Source: Brasenia schreberi (taxonomy: Eukaryota; Streptophyta; Magnoliopsida; Nymphaeales; Cabombaceae). From it: a stretch of DNA of 64,000 nt. The stretch lies in the NCBI GenBank assembly GCA_036023115.1, contig JAYKKT010000061.1, positions 18,575,501-18,639,500 of the forward strand, written 5' to 3'. Shown here piece after piece: positions 54,858 to 64,000 of the stretch. The notes beneath the pieces are model-generated. The model was given only the letters and a program-made list of their open reading frames with translations, did no database searches and was not told the DNA's origin. Positions within the stretch are counted from its first letter, which is position 1, and each line of letters starts with the position of its first letter. Position numbers and translations under genes: made by a program.

Positions 54858-56288
54858 AGGTTTTAAGTGGGTCTTGGATCTTGGGTCCTGGATTTGGGTA
54901 TGGCTATCTGGATCCAATCCAAACCCTGTTTGGATCTGGATCATAGATCTCGGATATTTTTGAGATCCAAATCCAGTCCAAATATTTATTTGGGTTTGGA
55001 TCTCGGATCTCGGATCTTAGATTTTGAGATCCAGATCCAATCCAAACACAATTTGGATCTGGATCTGGATATTTTGGGTCCAGATCCAGTTCGAACTTTT
55101 TCTTCTACTCCTTGGTTTTTTGGTCCTTTTTGGTGCTTTTCACCGTCGGTTTCGAGCGGGCTTCGATTCATCGGACGCCCAACTCTGGCCTGGGTCTTCC
55201 CCAAGTCTTTGTTTCAACCGGTGTTCTGCTTTTCAGGACTTTTTCGGCGTTTGTTTCGGTCCGCCGTTTTGGTTTTTGGCCGGTTCCTGTTGATATCGAA
55301 CTCAGATTGTCGCACGGATTCCGTTCTTCATTCTGACGGGACGTGTCTTGGACTTCTATCGACTTCCTTAGGTACTGGGCTTCTTTCTGCATTTTGGAGC
55401 TGCTTTGTGCTTTTTCTTTGACCCAAATTACATTTTTACCCTTTTATCGGGCTTTTCTCCAAACGAGCTCTTTTTTCTTCTGTTTTTGAACAGGGGGTGG
55501 CTTCTGAAATTTTGGGCTCGAATCCTCTTCTTGCCTGGGGTTTTCTTTTGCCTTTTGTACCTGTTTTCACATTTTAAAACAGGTGGTCGTTTTGGCTCAA
55601 ACGAGCTTTTTTGTATTTTTGGGAGTTTTTGATTTTTGGAAAATTCGGGGTGTTTACAATATACACGGCACACACTTGCACTATTGAGCCTTTCCGCTCT
55701 TAAGATATAGCCATATTTCCCTTTTGCAATTTCCCTTCGGCAATTTCCATTACAAGTCATTTCCCTTCGGCATTGTCTTTTAAATTCGGGTTTTCCCTTT
55801 GGAGTTGCGTGAGTTTGCATTGCATATATGCCATACCACGAGTTAGGACGCATATTGCATCAAAGCAAACCCCATACTCCCGCTCAAAGTCGCCCCCACT
55901 TAGGCTGAGTGTTCATAACACCCACCTAGTTGGCCCCAAAAGGGATAAAAAGAAAGACTTAGGCACGTGGAATTCCACGTGAAATAAAAGCTAAAAATCA
56001 TACAAAAACAACCCGAATCAAACATCTCAAACTCATTTTCGTAGGTTTTTATACCCAAAACTCGATTTTAAAAGCGTATAGACTGACCCTTGCGCATCGG
56101 TGCAAGAAGGTCTACGACGACAAGAGCTTGCTTGCTCACAGTCACCACGTTAGGAGTCAGGTTTAAAATATCTCTTCGCTAGCTTAAGTAAGCTAGCTGG
56201 CACACCCTTTTGCTTAATTAGGACTTAGGCACACGAAAAGGTCCGCTTCAGGCCTAAGAACCAGGAGCGCAAATTTTCTGCATCTACA

Positions 56289-56293
56289 ACAGC
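56289..56293. repeat. Target site duplication of D, right
   Basis: acagc, pairing with 10028-10032. Confidence 0.85.
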
Positions 56294-58400
56294 CAATTTT
56301 CCTTTTTAGAGAGAAAGTAGATTGGGGGAAGGCTTATCCCTTTGGTTACTCGATTCAAACGAGATCGTCCTATTTCTTAATAGAATCTGCTATTCGAAAA
56401 TATTTTGATATTTTGAACAAGGCTTAATCTTGTAAGCCAGGGTTCTTTGAAATATCGCCAATTCGTTTTTTGAAGACTCTACCTTTCGCAAAGTATAAAT
56501 TCCTCCAGTCAGGTTTATACAATCAACTTTGATCCTTCTTTCAAGAAGTTTCAAGGGAGTTCGATTTTCAAAACTTTTTTGAAAAAGAATTTAACATAAA
56601 CCCTTTTGAATATTCAGGCATTTTCGGGGTTTTGCTAATTTCTACCCACAATATCAACAAATTTTCGATTTTTGTTGCCCTTTGAAGACATGGAGACATT
56701 TCTACTCGAATTGCCACCTTTTTGGGCTTTCTTCGGGGTGATATGATGCATGCTATGCACTCCATGTGATTTAAAATGGAAATACATGTTTTTATGCAAC
56801 GATGAACATATGAAATATATCTCACAAATCACGAAGGAGATGCATTCGTTTATCCATGGAAAGTGTCTAAGGGCTATATTTAAAAATGCCCCTAACTTGA
56901 TGGGAATTTCGCATGGCCATATGGTGAAGGGCCATGGCTTTTCAAAAGGATTTTGGATGGACAATGGTATGTTCATGTCCATGCACTTCCATGATTTTTC
57001 TAACAAGATCATGATACTTTTTGCTCAAGGATGGAAGACACAACCAGCCCTAAGTGATCGTCATGGCCATCATGTTTGATTTCGACATGGTCTCTAGATT
57101 TTCATCGTGAAACTCATGTGCTTTATCCTAACACAATCAAGGTTTTCATATAAACCAGAAGTTTGAGAAATCTTTCTTTTCAAAGCCATATGTAGGGTTA
57201 AATTTTCGAAATTTTGATCCCTTTTGAGAAAGCAATTTTGGGAAATCCTCCCGTTCTATATGAAGATGGTTTTATACCGGCCCTTTTGATCGAAATATGT
57301 TTTCCATACTTGGTTTTGGTCAAGCATGGTTTTTGGAATTCATTTTGAAGATTCATGCCTTCATGGGGCATTTGATCAAGTATGGGGAATGTGTCTCAAG
57401 GAGGCACTTTCAGCCACACGATACGGGGCTTGTCCCTTTAATTGAGTCTTGAGTTTGAACTCATACTCCGTTTGAACAGGGCGACCATCTATCTTGCCTA
57501 TCTGTTTAAGATAGGTTTTTCAAATGAGTGCTTTAATGAACATCATTCCCTTTTCAGGATAGGGGAGATGATGTCTCAAAATTTGGAGGCCTACAGCAAG
57601 GCCAAGCACAATTCTTCTCTTGGCTTAGTGATTCCTTTCACATGCCAATAGAGTTTTCGAAAATGTATGGCACATTTGGATGAATACCATCTTCATTTTG
57701 ATTGGATCAAGCACACAATGCACGAATTGTAATGCTTGGGAGGTTTTTATCAAAAAGAATTTTGAATGGTTTTTGTGAAATGCTAACCCTTTTTCGAGAT
57801 TCTCATTTCCTTTTCAAATTTGCCTTGAAGGTGTCGGATTTGATTCGTATGGAGACCTGCCTATGAAGGCTCGATACTTAGGGGGTCGACTCTTATTGCC
57901 CCTTTGGTTTTTCAAAACACTGAATTCGAGCTCTAAGATGATGTCTAGACTTGATGCATATGAATGATTTCAAAGTGTAATGCATGATGCTTATGCACAC
58001 ACTATGGCTTAAACTTATTTCTAAAAATCCCCAATTTTCCATAAGTCAAGGATTTTGCGAAGTTCAGGAAGCTTGGAGGTGTTTATTCCTCCTTGCTTTA
58101 GTGATTCTCAAGCTTTTCAGTTTTGGAAAAAGCTCTAGGCAAAAAAGGGTGTTCAAGACCAGTTTTTGGATACTTGGGTTCTGGGAGTATATACAATTTT
58201 CGAAAAAGCTTTTTACAGTTTTCGAAAATGGACTTTGTACATGGCCAAATGCTTTTGAAACAAATTTCTTTTTGGAATTTTTATTTTTCCAAATGTTTTT
58301 GAGATTTTGAGGGTTTTCAATTTTTTTGGTTTTTGGTAATATCCATTTTTTTTTTGGTTTTTTTCAAAAGTAGGGATCTTCCATTGAACCTATAAAGAAA
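56294..58400 (-). mobile_element. Element G: decayed pol remnants
   Basis: Non-coding now, but weak matches to B pol appear in the right order. 56720-57110 recalls integrase (CGTTTATCCATGGAAAGTGT against B's CGATGCCCATTCGAGG region). 57440-57720 recalls the RNase H (TTTTTCAAATGAGTGC; GGCCAAGCACAATTCTTCTC; AGAGTTTTCGAAA). 57860-57915 recalls RT (GGCTCGATACTTAGGGGGTC against GGCTCGACACTTAGAGGGGT). 58040-58150 recalls the linker before RT. So G once had a pol, now shrunk and scrambled. Frames at 56750-57079 and 57442-57651 are not genes. Confidence 0.65.
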
Positions 58401-58499
58401 ACATTCATGAATCAGACTCTAATTAATAGGTCTAAGACATGGGTTTCGGTTTTAAAGGTTCTACAGGGCACCCTTGACCCAGATGGTCTTAGGTGGTAG

Positions 58500-59207
58500 T
58501 TATGGGGGTATGGGTGGGTTGTAGCCCAGTCCATACCGTTCCCTATTGGCTCTAGGTAGGATAGATTCTAGCCTACCTTGGTTTCGGGTTCTCAGGCCCG
58601 CGTAGGGTTTATATCCCATATTTAGAATCATGTTCCAAGACTTTTCGCTTTTCGAAAAGTTTTGGTATAATTCATGGTCTTGGAACATGAAATCGTCCAT
58701 GTCAGGGACATATACCCTTTTGGTTATTGGGAGTTTGGATTCAGGGGTGATGGAAGACTTGGGCTTCCGTACAAACCTGGTTTGGGAGACATGTCTCTTA
58801 AAGAAAACCATGCTTGTTTCTTTAAGAGGCTTTGGATATTTCGGGATGATGGAAGACTTGGGATTCCACGCATCCCAGGTTTGGGAGATGCATCTTTCGA
58901 GGGAAACGAGACTTGGTCCTTCGAGAGACTTTGGATTTTTTAGGATGGTGGAGAACTCAGGTTTCCACACAACCTGGGTTTTGGAGACATATTCTTCAAG
59001 GGAAGCCAAGCTAGCTCCCTTGAAGGGTTTTGGATGTTTCAGGACAAGGGAAGACTTGAGCTTCCACATGACCTGAGTTTGGGAGATTTTGTTTTCAAGG
59101 GAAACCATGCTTGGTCCCTTGAGACACTTTGGATTTTTTAGGATGGTGGAAAACTCGGTTTTCCACACAACTTGGGTTTGGAAAACATATCTTTCAAGGG
59201 AAGCCAA
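58500..59207 (-). pseudogene. Element G ORF, 33-residue repeats and G-patch-like end
   Basis: 235 codons. Residues 1 to about 165 are tandem 33-residue repeats (SLERYVFQTQVVWK... ; SLENKISQTQVMWK... ; SLEEYVSKTQVVWK... ; SLERCISQTWDAWN... ; then a decayed unit). Then FQDHELYQNFSKSEKSWNMI, LNMGYKPYAGLRTRNQG and GYNPPIPP, homologous to the G-patch-like end of the B, D and X ORFs. Two more repeat units lie upstream in broken frame (59208-59400). No protease motif, no known repeat family recognised. Function unknown. Confidence 0.75.
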
Positions 59208-59400
59208 GCTTTGTCCCTCGAAGGATTCTGAATATTTTGGGGTTTTAGAAAACTTATGGTTCCAGATAACCCTATTTTGGAAAATTTTGTTCTTAGGGGA
59301 AGCCGTGCTTGGTCCCTTGAGAAACTTTGGACTTTTCAGGGTGATGGAAGACTTATAGTTCCATATAACCTAATTTTGGGAGAAATTTGCTTCAAGGGAA
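58740..59400 (-). repeat. About seven tandem 99-bp coding repeats
   Basis: Each unit codes 33 residues of the form SLE-x4-SQTQVVW-x2-x-FS-x-ILKNPK-x-LKGPS. The period is in phase with codons, and the repeats differ at many bases, so they are old. A TAG (QN-stop-VIW) lies in the first unit at about 59370. Confidence 0.8.
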
Positions 59401-59933
59401 GCCCAGATTGCTCCCTCGAAGTTTTTGACCTGCTCCCTAGGTGCAACTCGTGGTGCCCCTAGGGATGGATTTTTTTGTTTCGAAGCCATAGCCTTGGTTC
59501 TAGGGCACAAGACTAGGCTCGAAGAAGTGGGTTTTTCTATGGTAGGGTTATGAGCTCCTAAGATGTCGATGCATGCATTAGGGGTCTCCATGTCTACCAT
59601 TTTTTGAACTTCTTTTTGTTTTTGAAATTCTTTTGGATGGTGCGCGACAGTTGGCACACCTTGAAAATCCTCAAATTTTGGCACAATTTGTGGGTTTGTG
59701 TGTGCATAGGGGTTATCCAATGCATCTGATGACCCTATATGAAGAAGAGAGTTTTGAGAAGGATGGGTTTCAGGCATACCTCTTTGTGGCTTGTCTACCT
59801 TTTCAGGGTGAGAGCAGGCCGATTTCCCAGGTAACTCTATTTTGAGCCCCCGGGGTTTTACGAGGCGTTTCCTTTTGAAACCTTCCTGTTTTTTACTCTC
59901 GTCTCTTTGTAGGGTGTGGGTTTCATGTCCCAC
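59370..59933 (-). pseudogene. Element G ORF, middle part
   Basis: 187 codons: GHETHTLQRDESKKQEGFKR, then ACSHPEKVDKPQRGMPETHP, HPKEFQKQKEVQK, TPNACIDILGAHNPTI. Three of these blocks match the X ORF (GHESHFTP; ACSHHEKVDKQEEGIPE; HQKEFQNEKNE; TPRAGID), in the same order. No match in B or D. It ends at the TAG in the first repeat unit. The start codon given by the frame (59933) is not a real start; the ORF came from the upstream part. Confidence 0.7.
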
Positions 59934-60361
59934 AGTGTGTGTGTGTGCCTAGACTTAGGACTTTCACTTGAATTTTTTGAAATTTCAAAGTTTGATTTTT
60001 CAATTTTTTTGTCTTTTTGAAAGTTTTCAAGATTTTTTTGATTTTTTGAAACAGAACAGTCTGTTTTCGAATTTCCCTTAGATTTTGAAAAGCTTGAAGA
60101 TATAGGAGTGGATGACTCGTCCCTTTTCCGGGATTTGTCTTTAATCTCCAATCCTTCGGTGAGTTTGAGATCGGTTTTCAATTCACGATCCTTACGTGCC
60201 CTAGAAGAGCTGCTATGTGATCGATGGGCTTTAAGCTCCTTGCTTAAAGTATCCATCATTTGAAATATTTTTGAAATGTCATCGAGCTCTCTTTGGGCTT
60301 TATCTATTTTGAAAGCCTCTTTTAGTTTACTCAACGAGGATTTTTGTAGCTTTTTATCCAT
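59858..60361 (-). pseudogene. Element G ORF, N-terminal part
   Basis: 167 codons from MDKKLQKSSLSKLKEAFKID at 60361, about 120 bases inside the PBS, so a likely true start. Highly charged, with a probable coiled coil (residues 15-50, ELDDISKIFQMMDTLSKELKAH) and an SSSS-rich link. It runs out of frame near 59940 at a GT repeat, where the next part (GHETHTL) continues in another frame. No gag core. Comparable to the X N-terminal half in place and composition. Confidence 0.7.
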
Positions 60362-60465
60362 TTTTATGCAATTTTCCTAAGTATGCACGATTTTTGGAAA
60401 ACACTCTTTTTTTTTTGGAAATTTTTGAGTGTAACTTGTTTGTTTGCAGTCTACTTAAGTCTTGG

Positions 60466-60483
60466 GTCCCACCAGGCGTGCCA
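60466..60483 (-). promoter_or_regulatory. Primer binding site of element G
   Basis: Minus-strand TGGCACGCCTGGTGGGAC, four bases from the LTR. One base differs from the D/F site over the first 17. Confidence 0.85.
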
Positions 60484-60487
60484 ATCC

Positions 60488-60858
60488 TGTAGACACCAAA
60501 AATTCTCACTTCTGGTTCTTAGGCCTGAAGTTAACATTTTTGCAATCTGCTTCGCTTTATGGGCGTGCCAGCTAGTTTACTTTAACTAGCAAAGTATGTT
60601 TTGAAATAATCTAACTTTTTTGAAGGCGATTGTAGGCAAGCATGATCTTTTCGTCATAGACCTTCTTGCACCGATGCGCAAGGGTCGGTCTGTACGGTTA
60701 GAGACTTCGTTTTCAAACAAGTTTAACTCAAAATATATTTTGAATGAAGAAGTGTTTTTAAAACCTTTGGAAAATCATGCACTTGGGCGATTTTGATTTT
60801 ACAAGGGTTGGATGACCATAAGTCTTTCAATTTAATCTACTTAGGCATGATGTGCGTG
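60488..60858 (-). mobile_element. Element G right LTR (5' LTR), first part
   Basis: Starts TGTAGACACCAAAAATTCTC and matches 5759-6129. The hairpin GCTAGTTTACTTTAACTAGC is at 60571-60590. H cuts it after atgtgcgtg. In the left LTR this spot reads gtgcgtgcatcgagatagcc, so the rest should resume beyond the window. Confidence 0.88.
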
Positions 60859-62081
60859 TGTAAACACCCCGAAATCCCACGAATTTCTTAAACAAACCTG
60901 GTTTTGTAAAAGCAGCCCCAAAGGGCCATTTTTGAGTCTGGAAACCCAGGAGCCTTCCAGACAACCCTGTATATACGTTTTAAACTTCATATTTCAAAAA
61001 TATGTAATATAGCTTTTGAAAACCTGTTAAAACATGTTTTTGAAACCCCGAAGCGGCTTGGCCCGATCAAGACAGGACCAGGAGAGCTAAGAAGAGCCCG
61101 GAACTGGAGCACATGTCAAGCCCGGCACAACAGCTCTTGTATCACATCCATACCCCCAGGATCTCGAACGTCCAAGACCCTGTTCTTATCAAAATGTCAT
61201 TTGAAGTCATCTCCGGAAGGCAGAAACGGAGGCGGACGACCATGTTGGCGAAGACCCAACGCAGACGGAGTACTGATGCTGTCAGGCCTCGCACAAATCG
61301 TCCGTTTCGAACCCAGCTCGAAGGAGTCAGAGTTCAGTTTGGATTGGATCTGGACCATATATATCCAGATCCCAATCCAAACCCATACGTGGACTTGGAT
61401 TTGGATTTGGATCCAGAGATCCAATCCAACATCCATATCCATGGCCCACATCACCTTCTCATAAATGGAGGTGGGGCCCACTTGAAATTCACGTGGGATT
61501 ATGGGCATGAGAGAGAGTGGGGATGGATAATATCAAGAGTGTTGTAATTAAGCTTGACTTTTGTGTCAAGTTTGGGGTTAATCATGTGGGTTAGCCTAAT
61601 TGAGTGGGTTTAAGCTTGTAATTAGCCAAAACCTAACCTAGGGCTACACCAACATGAGGTGGTTAAGGTCTATGGGCCATGCAAAGGGAGCTCCCTTACC
61701 TAAACCTAACCCAAAACACCTAATCCTAGCCTACCCCCCTAATCCACCCCTAATCTGAGCCTAATCACCTAACCCACTTCCCTAATCCCGGCCTAATCCC
61801 AACCTAATCACCTAACCCACTTCCCTAATCCTTCCCTAAACCTAGGTTAATTTCCCTAAACCTAGCCTAATCACCTAACCTAGCTCACTAAACCTCACCC
61901 TAAACCCCAACCACCTAACCTAGCCCTAAACCCCTAAACCACCCCTAGCCCACAATCTACCCAAACCCCTAGTTTTCAAAATATCTGGCCCTACCCTTTC
62001 CAGCCCACCTTATCTTCATACCACCCTACCTAAACCACCTAACCACTACCCCAAACCCAGCCCTAACCGACCTACCCATCC

Positions 62082-62105
62082 CTATATAAACCCCCCCCCC
62101 TTGGG
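62082..62105 (+). promoter_or_regulatory. TATA box and C tract of LTR H
   Basis: CTATATAAA followed by a run of C, then TTGGGGGCGGG. Same design as in B, D and F. Confidence 0.6.
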
Positions 62106-63059
62106 GGCGGGTTCTCCTATCTAGTGGCCTCACCCATCCCAGCCGGGTCCCCTCCTTCACCCAAGTCCAGCCGAGTCCCACCATCTCCCACCTGCTCCAC
62201 CTGCACCGCCACCTGCTCTTCATCCCACCACCACCTGCATCGCCACCTACACCACCATCTCCCAGCCGGACGCCACCACTTGCACTACTTCCCAACCACC
62301 CGTCTTCTCTCTTCCAGCCGAGCACCACCTTCTCCCCATTCGGTAAGTACCCCCCACTCTACCTAGCTCCTTCTCTACTCCCTCTCCACTCCTAGCCACC
62401 CACCATACCACCACCTTACCTACACATCAGCCCTTTGCTGCCACCATTCTCACTTAGCCGAACCTATCACAACCAAAACCACCGTCCACTACCTAACTAC
62501 CCTAACTACACCCGGCCAACCATCTCACCCCCTAGGACTCCCATTCGGCCTTCCCTTAAACTCCCCTTAGGTCCATACTCCCTAACACTCTATACTCTCT
62601 ATTAGTGACCCTACACACTCACTTGGCCCAGCCCCTTTAATCCCCCACATCAAGGCGACACCCACTTGCAGCCGGCCACCTTCGAGGCGCCTATCCCGCG
62701 CCCCACTTGCAGCTGACCAGCACCCTTTGTCATTCCCCCTCGCGGAGCTCCCGTTTGCAGCCCAAGGCGAAGGCCAAGCCCATGCTCAAGCAAGGCCTCT
62801 ACGGACCAGCTACTCGTAAGTGCCTAAACTCGGTCTTTAGTTGTATACTTGCTTGAGATTCAATTTGATACGGGGTTGTAATAACAGAGCATAGTCTCCC
62901 CCCGCTTGTAATAACCTGGCTTGGCACACCCACACACGTGCACTCTCTTAGTTGTGCACGATTTTGAACACACACGGGCCTAATCAGCCCATAATATACA
63001 AGTATATACCTATACTTTCATTTTCGAAGGGTTTTTGCTTAAGTTGGGTGCGTTGTCTT

Positions 63060-63560
63060 TCAATTCAAGCACTCACACACATTGAGCTTTCGCTCTTCTT
63101 TGAAAGACCCAAGTAAGGGCCGACCTATACTATTTGGGTTTCATTTCATGTCGTGTGAGTAAGTCTTTCAATTCAAGCACTTTCACACACATTGAGCTTT
63201 CGCTCTTATTTGAAAGACCCAAGTAAGGGCCGACCTATACTATTTGGGTTTCATTTCATGTCGTGTGTGTAAGTCTTTCAATTCAAGCACTCTCACACAC
63301 ATTGACCCTTCGCTCTTATTCCCAAGACCTTAGTAAAGGCCTTATTGCAGTTATATTTGGGTTTCATTTATGTCGTGTGTGTAGTACTTCAATTCAAGCA
63401 CTCACACACATTGAGCCTTCGCTCTTACTCCCAAGACCTTAGTCAAGGCCATACTGCAATTTATATTTGGGTTTAATTTCATGTCGTGTGTGTAAGTCTT
63501 TCAATTCAAGCACGCACCCACATTGAGCCTTCGCTCTTATTTGCAAGACCCGAGTAAGGG
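63060..63560 (+). repeat. ~110-bp tandem units in LTR H
   Basis: TTCAATTCAAGCACTCACAC and CATTGAGCTTTCGCTCTT recur about every 110 bases, some five units. In sense the hairpin is GAGC-TTTC-GCTC. Confidence 0.8.
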
Positions 63561-64000
63561 CTCATATACATAATCTATATACATATCTCCCTTCGGTTAT
63601 TTCCCTTCGGTTATTTCCCTTCTGTTATTTCCCTTCAGTATTGTCTTTACATTTCAGGTTTTCCCTTTGGAGTAGCGTGAGTTTGCATTGCATCTACGCC
63701 ATACCACAAGGTAGGACGCATATTGCATCAAAGCAAGCCCCGCTCGAATTCGCCCATGTAGTGGAGTGTTCATAACACACAAACTAGGTGGCCCGAAAAG
63801 GGATAAAAGAAAAGACTTAGGCACGTGCAAATCCACGTGATCTAAAACATGCAATCGCATTTTAAAGACCTGAAATAGACACCTCGAACCGCTTCGTAGA
63901 CTTTCTCTCCAAAACTCGATTTTTGCAAAGCGTACAGACTGACCCTTGCGCATCGGTGAAAGAAGGTCTGTGACGACAAGAGCTTACTTGCTCACAATCG

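Larger units (their letters stand above)
52182..55658 (-). mobile_element. Solo LTR E
   Basis: 3477 bp, TGTAGACACGGAGAATTTTC to GGGGTGTTTACA, TSD atata. No internal DNA, so a solo LTR. Features: terminal hairpin at 52266-52285, second hairpin CTTGA/TCAAG near 52350, loose repeats with AAGAGCGAAAAGGCTC (52740-53230), an inverted-repeat array (53535-54436), TATA box CTATAAATAG (54848-54857, minus) and GGATCTGGATCTGG repeats. It is closest to the LTRs of G, J and I. Frames at 53144-53536, 54278-54825 and 54867-55421 carry no known domain. Confidence 0.9.
10033..56288 (+). mobile_element. Element D: plus-strand Tat-like retrotransposon, interrupted
   Basis: The outer ends are TGTAAACACC (10033) and GCATCTACA (56288), with TSD acagc. 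The 5' LTR is split by X (11063-37197) and then by LTR F (39372). The 3' LTR (49460-56288) is split by solo LTR E. The 5' start (10033 on) matches the 3' LTR start (49460 on) clearly better than it matches F, so these two are the true LTR pair. Internal DNA 42959-49459 has PBS, gag, PR, RNase H, aRH, integrase and PPT but has lost the RT core. Confidence 0.8.
49460..56288 (+). mobile_element. Element D 3' LTR, split by solo LTR E
   Basis: LTR pieces 49460-52181 and 55664-56288, about 3.35 kb. The start and most of the body pair with the D 5' LTR pieces. The promoter has a longer C run here (CCTATAACC then 13 or more C, 50673-50695), which shortens the TATA match. 110-bp units lie at 51815-52110. 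The terminal hairpin GCTAGCTTAAGTAAGCTAGC is at 56178-56197. The small frames at 50666-51137 are LTR by-products. Confidence 0.88.
60859..64000 (+). mobile_element. LTR H, partial (plus orientation)
   Basis: Starts TGTAAACACCCCGAAATCCC after gcgtg (60854-60858, presumed TSD). It is closest to LTR B (reverse complement). It has the 27-bp palindrome (61346-61372), a TATA box CTATATAAACC and C run (62082-62105), 110-bp units (63060-63560), and the terminal module at the edge (GCGTACAGACTGACCCTTGC, 63939 on). About 150-200 bases of LTR remain outside. Whether an internal region follows cannot be seen. GC-rich frames (62026-62366) are by-products. Confidence 0.88.

Noticed and set aside
54867..55421. 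184-codon ORF in LTR E
   Set aside because: Made by GGATCTGG repeats and Phe/Leu-rich text, antisense to the LTR; similar text in G and J is not open in the same frame.
56750..57079. 109-codon ORF with His-rich text
   Set aside because: It is antisense to a decayed integrase trace of element G.

Overview
The window is plant nuclear DNA made almost entirely of nested Ty3/gypsy LTR retrotransposons. I found no host gene, tRNA, rRNA or CRISPR array. The coding remnants show a Retrotrans_gag core, a C-H-H-C knuckle, a retropepsin-like VDGGGG site, a G-patch-like segment, an RT with YVDD, a first RNase H with a degenerate site, a second (archaeal-type) RNase H and an HHCC/DDE integrase. Two RNase H domains plus LTRs of 2.2-3.6 kb point to the plant Tat/Ogre-like lineage. 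The species cannot be told from the sequence.

Layout. Element letters are mine. Orientation is the sense of the LTR, which begins TGTAAACACC and ends TCTACA or close to it. A: pol relic, plus strand, 1-3107. M: a 73-bp scrap of a minus-oriented 3' UTR, 3108-3180. I: partial minus LTR, 3181-4123. J: partial plus LTR, 4124-5758. G: minus element with left LTR 5759-9025, internal DNA 9026-10032 plus 56294-60487, and right LTR from 60488. D: plus element 10033-56288, TSD acagc on both sides. X: minus element 11063-37197. B: minus full-length element 13651-30613, TSD aacat. K: minus solo LTR 28138-30316, TSD ggtgt. F: plus LTR 39372-42958 lying in D's 5' LTR. E: minus solo LTR 52182-55658, TSD atata. 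H: plus LTR from 60859, in G's right LTR, running off the window.

Breakpoints give the order I > J > G > D > X > B > K, where each is inserted in the one before. That is seven levels; F, E and H are side insertions.

B and D carry recognisable gag-pol genes, all disabled by stops, frameshifts or (in D) loss of the RT core. X and G are internally degenerate or deleted. Both instead carry a related long ORF that keeps the Gag-like N-terminus (X) and the G-patch-like C-terminus but replaces the gag core and protease. They share PBS, PPT and LTR-end structures with B and D, so they look like non-autonomous partners that would have used the B/D-type machinery.

The most unusual signals are: two hairpins at the LTR end whose stems covary between otherwise divergent LTR families; dense arrays of short perfect inverted repeats with different stem sequences inside the G and E LTRs; a 33-residue protein repeat in the G ORF; and an F/D recombinant in which one LTR end is missing. 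All alignments were done by eye, so identities are approximate.
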